Positions 61,759-64,000 of a stretch of 64,000 nucleotides of DNA are shown here, piece by piece. Numbering within the stretch: position 1 is the stretch's first letter; each line of letters starts with the position of its first letter. The stretch is from G020354785 sp964534745 (GTDB lineage: Bacteria; Bacteroidota; Bacteroidia; Bacteroidales; UBA10428): contig CAZHQW010000010.1 in the NCBI GenBank assembly GCA_964534745.1, positions 1 to 64,000 on the forward strand, given 5' to 3'. A program made the translations under genes and the position numbers. The notes under the pieces are model-generated. The model worked only from the letters and a program-made list of their open reading frames with translations, searched no databases and was not told the DNA's origin.

Positions 61759-64000
61759 ATGAAACCAAATGGGCTTTTAGGATTTTCAGTAGCCATCCTA
61801 ATCACATTCTTATTACAGATCTCCGTTTCTTTTTCCCAGAAAGCATTTCCTGATGCAATAGGTTTTGGCGCAAAATGCAAGGGAGCTTACGCTGGGAGTT
61901 CGACTCCTGCTATTTTAATTGTTGATACTTTATGTTCTGCTTCTGTGGGAAGTGATCTCACAAAAAGAGGTTCTCTGAGATGGGCTCTTGGCAGAAATTA
62001 TCCAAGAATTATAATTTTTGAAGTTTCAGGATATATTGACCTGGAATCAGCAATAACTATTAATAATCCTTATGTGACTATTGCAGGACAGACTGCACCA
62101 AGTCCCGGTATTACAATAAGGTATTATACTTTAAGAATAAATACTCACGATGCAATTGTTCAGCATTTAAGGTTCAGGCTTGGTAATAATACTATTGATA
62201 AGGGTTCATTTGATGCAATGGCTATTTATGGCGGTCCAAATACATATGTCGATCATTGTTCTTTCAGCTGGGGTGTGGATGAGAATTTTTCCTTAAGTTC
62301 TACCGATAACATTGGAAATGTAACAATTAGTAATTGTATTATCTCAGAAGCACTTTACGATAATCTCTATGATGATCATCCAAACGGATATGGAATGTTA
62401 ATCAGAAACGGAGACAGTATTACCTTAGTAAATAACCTGTTTGCGCATTTAGCAGATCGTGCACCTCTGGTAGCTAATACGGCAAGGAATGTGGTTATTT
62501 CTAACAATTTATTATATAATACAGGAGCACCTTACTGTAATATATACCTTGGTGAAACCATTGAACCTTACGATTGTTCGGTTATAGGTAATTGTATGAT
62601 TCCTGGTAATGATACAAAAATAAAACAAATAATAAGAGTTGTCGAAGAATTAAAGGCAGGTAGTCGGATATATCTTGAGGATAATGAAGGTCCGGGGCGA
62701 ACAGAGGACCCGTGGTCTGTAGTTATTGGTAGTGACAAAGTTAGTTTTAGAGTTAATACACCTGCTATTTGGGATAATAGTTTCAATCCTCTGCCCAGCA
62801 CTTCACTGGAAACCTATCTGCTGCCAAAGGTAGGTGCACGTCCACTTGACAGAGATGAAGTAGATCAGAGAATAATTAATGACGTAATCAACAGAACCGG
62901 AAACAGAATCGACAGCCAGGATGAGGTAGGAGGATTTCCCGAACTTGAGAAAAATAAAGTCAAATTGGATATCCCGGAAGATCCGCATAAAGATGATGAT
63001 GCAAATGGATATACAAATATTGAGGAATGGATATATCAATATCATCTGAAATTAATTGATGAAAGTATATCACAGAACAATAAACCACAAATTGATAATC
63101 AAAGCTTCACAGTATCTGAAAATTGTACAAACGGACATTTTATCGGAGAAATTAAAGCTTCAGATCCAGATAGTACAAGCATTGGCAGCTTTCGAATAAT
63201 TTCAGGTAATGAAACCGGAGTTTTTGAACTTGATGTTTCAACTGGCTCATTGTTCGTTAAAGACAATACTTATCTGGATTATGAAACAATGAAATCACAC
63301 GATTTGCTGATCAGCGTTTTTGATATTGCCGATAATACATTGTATGATAATGCAACTATTACTATAAACGTGCTAAATGTTAATGAAAAACCGGTTGTTG
63401 AGGATCAGGTATTTAATACTGATGTTTTAGCTAATGGTAATATTGGAAAAGTTGTAGCAACCGATCCTGATAATAATCAACTTATATTTAGTATTAATGA
63501 AAATCTCAGCCAGGGTATGTTCTCGATTAATTCCGTCACCGGAGAAATATCCACTTATGGTTTAGGCCAGTTTGCCAGGGATACTGTTTTCCGTTTTACA
63601 GTCATTGTGAAGGATAATGGAGAGCCTGCTCTTGAAAACTCTGCAAAAATATCAATTTATTGTAAAGTCAGTGATATAATTTGCTACATCGATCCGGAAA
63701 ATAAAAATGACCTTTTTGAAGATGGTTCTGTCTACCACCCTTATGATTCATGGGAAGACGTAAAATGGATAGATGGTGTTAAATATTTTCAAAGAGCAAA
63801 TACTACTGCATTTGAAGAAAAAATAAATATTCTTGCCAGTAATGTTATGCTATCGAGCTATGGTGAAGGAGAACGGCCTATAATAATTAGCGACACCAAG
63901 GATTTTACGCTAAAAGTAATGGAAAAATCATGTGTAAAAATATCTAACCTGCATATCATTGCCAAAGAAGCAATAAGTTGTGCATATATTTTAGGTACTG
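61759..64000 (+). CDS. Secreted pectate-lyase-like beta-helix protein with cadherin repeats (partial, runs off right edge)
   Basis: The reading frame from the ATG at 61759 is open to the window end (747 residues so far). After a signal peptide (about 1-27) comes AFPDAIGFGAKCKGAYAG. A parallel beta-helix typical of PL1-type pectate lyases follows (RWALGRNYPRIIIFEVSG, IAGQTAPSPGI, DHCSFSWGVDENFS, ISNCIISEAL). Then come two cadherin-like repeats (about 450-660, with the LDYE motif), and the start of a second beta-helix (about 665 onward). A C-terminal T9SS signal could lie beyond the edge. It is probably an extracellular polysaccharide lyase. Confidence 0.87.
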   Translation, partial: MKPNGLLGFSVAILITFLLQISVSFSQKAFPDAIGFGAKCKGAYAGSSTPAILIVDTLCSASVGSDLTKRGSLRWALGRNYPRIIIFEVSGYIDLESAITINNPYVTIAGQTAPSPGITIRYYTLRINTHDAIVQHLRFRLGNNTIDKGSFDAMAIYGGPNTYVDHCSFSWGVDENFSLSSTDNIGNVTISNCIISEALYDNLYDDHPNGYGMLIRNGDSITLVNNLFAHLADRAPLVANTARNVVISNNLLYNTGAPYCNIYLGETIEPYDCSVIGNCMIPGNDTKIKQIIRVVEELKAGSRIYLEDNEGPGRTEDPWSVVIGSDKVSFRVNTPAIWDNSFNPLPSTSLETYLLPKVGARPLDRDEVDQRIINDVINRTGNRIDSQDEVGGFPELEKNKVKLDIPEDPHKDDDANGYTNIEEWIYQYHLKLIDESISQNNKPQIDNQSFTVSENCTNGHFIGEIKASDPDSTSIGSFRIISGNETGVFELDVSTGSLFVKDNTYLDYETMKSHDLLISVFDIADNTLYDNATITINVLNVNEKPVVEDQVFNTDVLANGNIGKVVATDPDNNQLIFSINENLSQGMFSINSVTGEISTYGLGQFARDTVFRFTVIVKDNGEPALENSAKISIYCKVSDIICYIDPENKNDLFEDGSVYHPYDSWEDVKWIDGVKYFQRANTTAFEEKINILASNVMLSSYGEGERPIIISDTKDFTLKVMEKSCVKISNLHIIAKEAISCAYILGT

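Noticed and set aside
62568..63045. Short minus-strand frames within the lyase region
   Set aside because: They oppose a continuous 747-residue secreted reading frame with clear beta-helix and cadherin features.

Overview
The window looks like a chromosomal contig from a member of the Bacteroidota, probably a Bacteroidales-like environmental lineage. The evidence is AT-rich DNA, few Shine-Dalgarno sequences, several candidate TAnnTTTG promoter elements, a type B T9SS (gliding-motility type) C-terminal sorting domain, a FecR protein, DUF4197 and DUF6702-like proteins, many lipoproteins and a Wza/Wzc capsule locus. One run of 100 N (33301-33400) marks a scaffold gap.

Layout. 1-4955 (minus) is a TetR-regulated efflux operon: TetR, TolC-like, YbhG/HlyD-like adaptor and two ABC ATPases, followed by the start of a HAD phosphatase cut by the left edge. 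No permease gene is visible. 5069-11028 is housekeeping: ribH, a YfgM-like TPR protein, recF, a DciA-like protein, ndk, a TMTC-like membrane/TPR protein and nth. 11146-14462 holds secreted proteins and lipoproteins. uvrA, an ECF sigma factor with a small partner, yggS, a HEAT-like protein, tilS and pabB follow to 22363.

22427-30139 is the most unusual region. It has an Omp85-like outer-membrane protein, a response regulator whose SpoIIE/PP2C-like output domain has lost its metal ligands, and a 1026-residue ABCG-type exporter with a long extracytoplasmic insert. After these come a lipoprotein and a small secreted protein, both of which have paralogs in the same order at 12189-13590. Together they suggest an envelope system in which the lipoprotein and secreted pair is a mobile or duplicated module.

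30233-36008 holds a flippase-like membrane protein, an MG2/TonB-plug protein (interrupted by the gap) with a FecR-like protein, and a Tat-exported aldo/keto reductase. 36235-39851 is an aromatic amino-acid operon (pheA, DAHP synthase/chorismate mutase, aroB, aroD). It is preceded by a Phe/Tyr-rich 19-codon leader peptide and a complete set of mutually exclusive RNA pairings, which is a textbook ribosome-mediated attenuator. This is the best-supported regulatory discovery in the window.

39911-44302 (minus) carries a DUF6702-like protein, a type B T9SS cargo and a TPR protein. From 44695 to the right edge is a surface-polysaccharide locus: UDP-glucuronate-epimerase-like protein, Wza, Wzc-type BY-kinase, Wzy, Wzx, six glycosyltransferases, an acyltransferase, an SGNH-like lipoprotein and a methyltransferase. 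It ends with a large secreted pectate-lyase-like/cadherin protein cut by the right edge. I saw no tRNA, rRNA, CRISPR array, transposase or phage gene.
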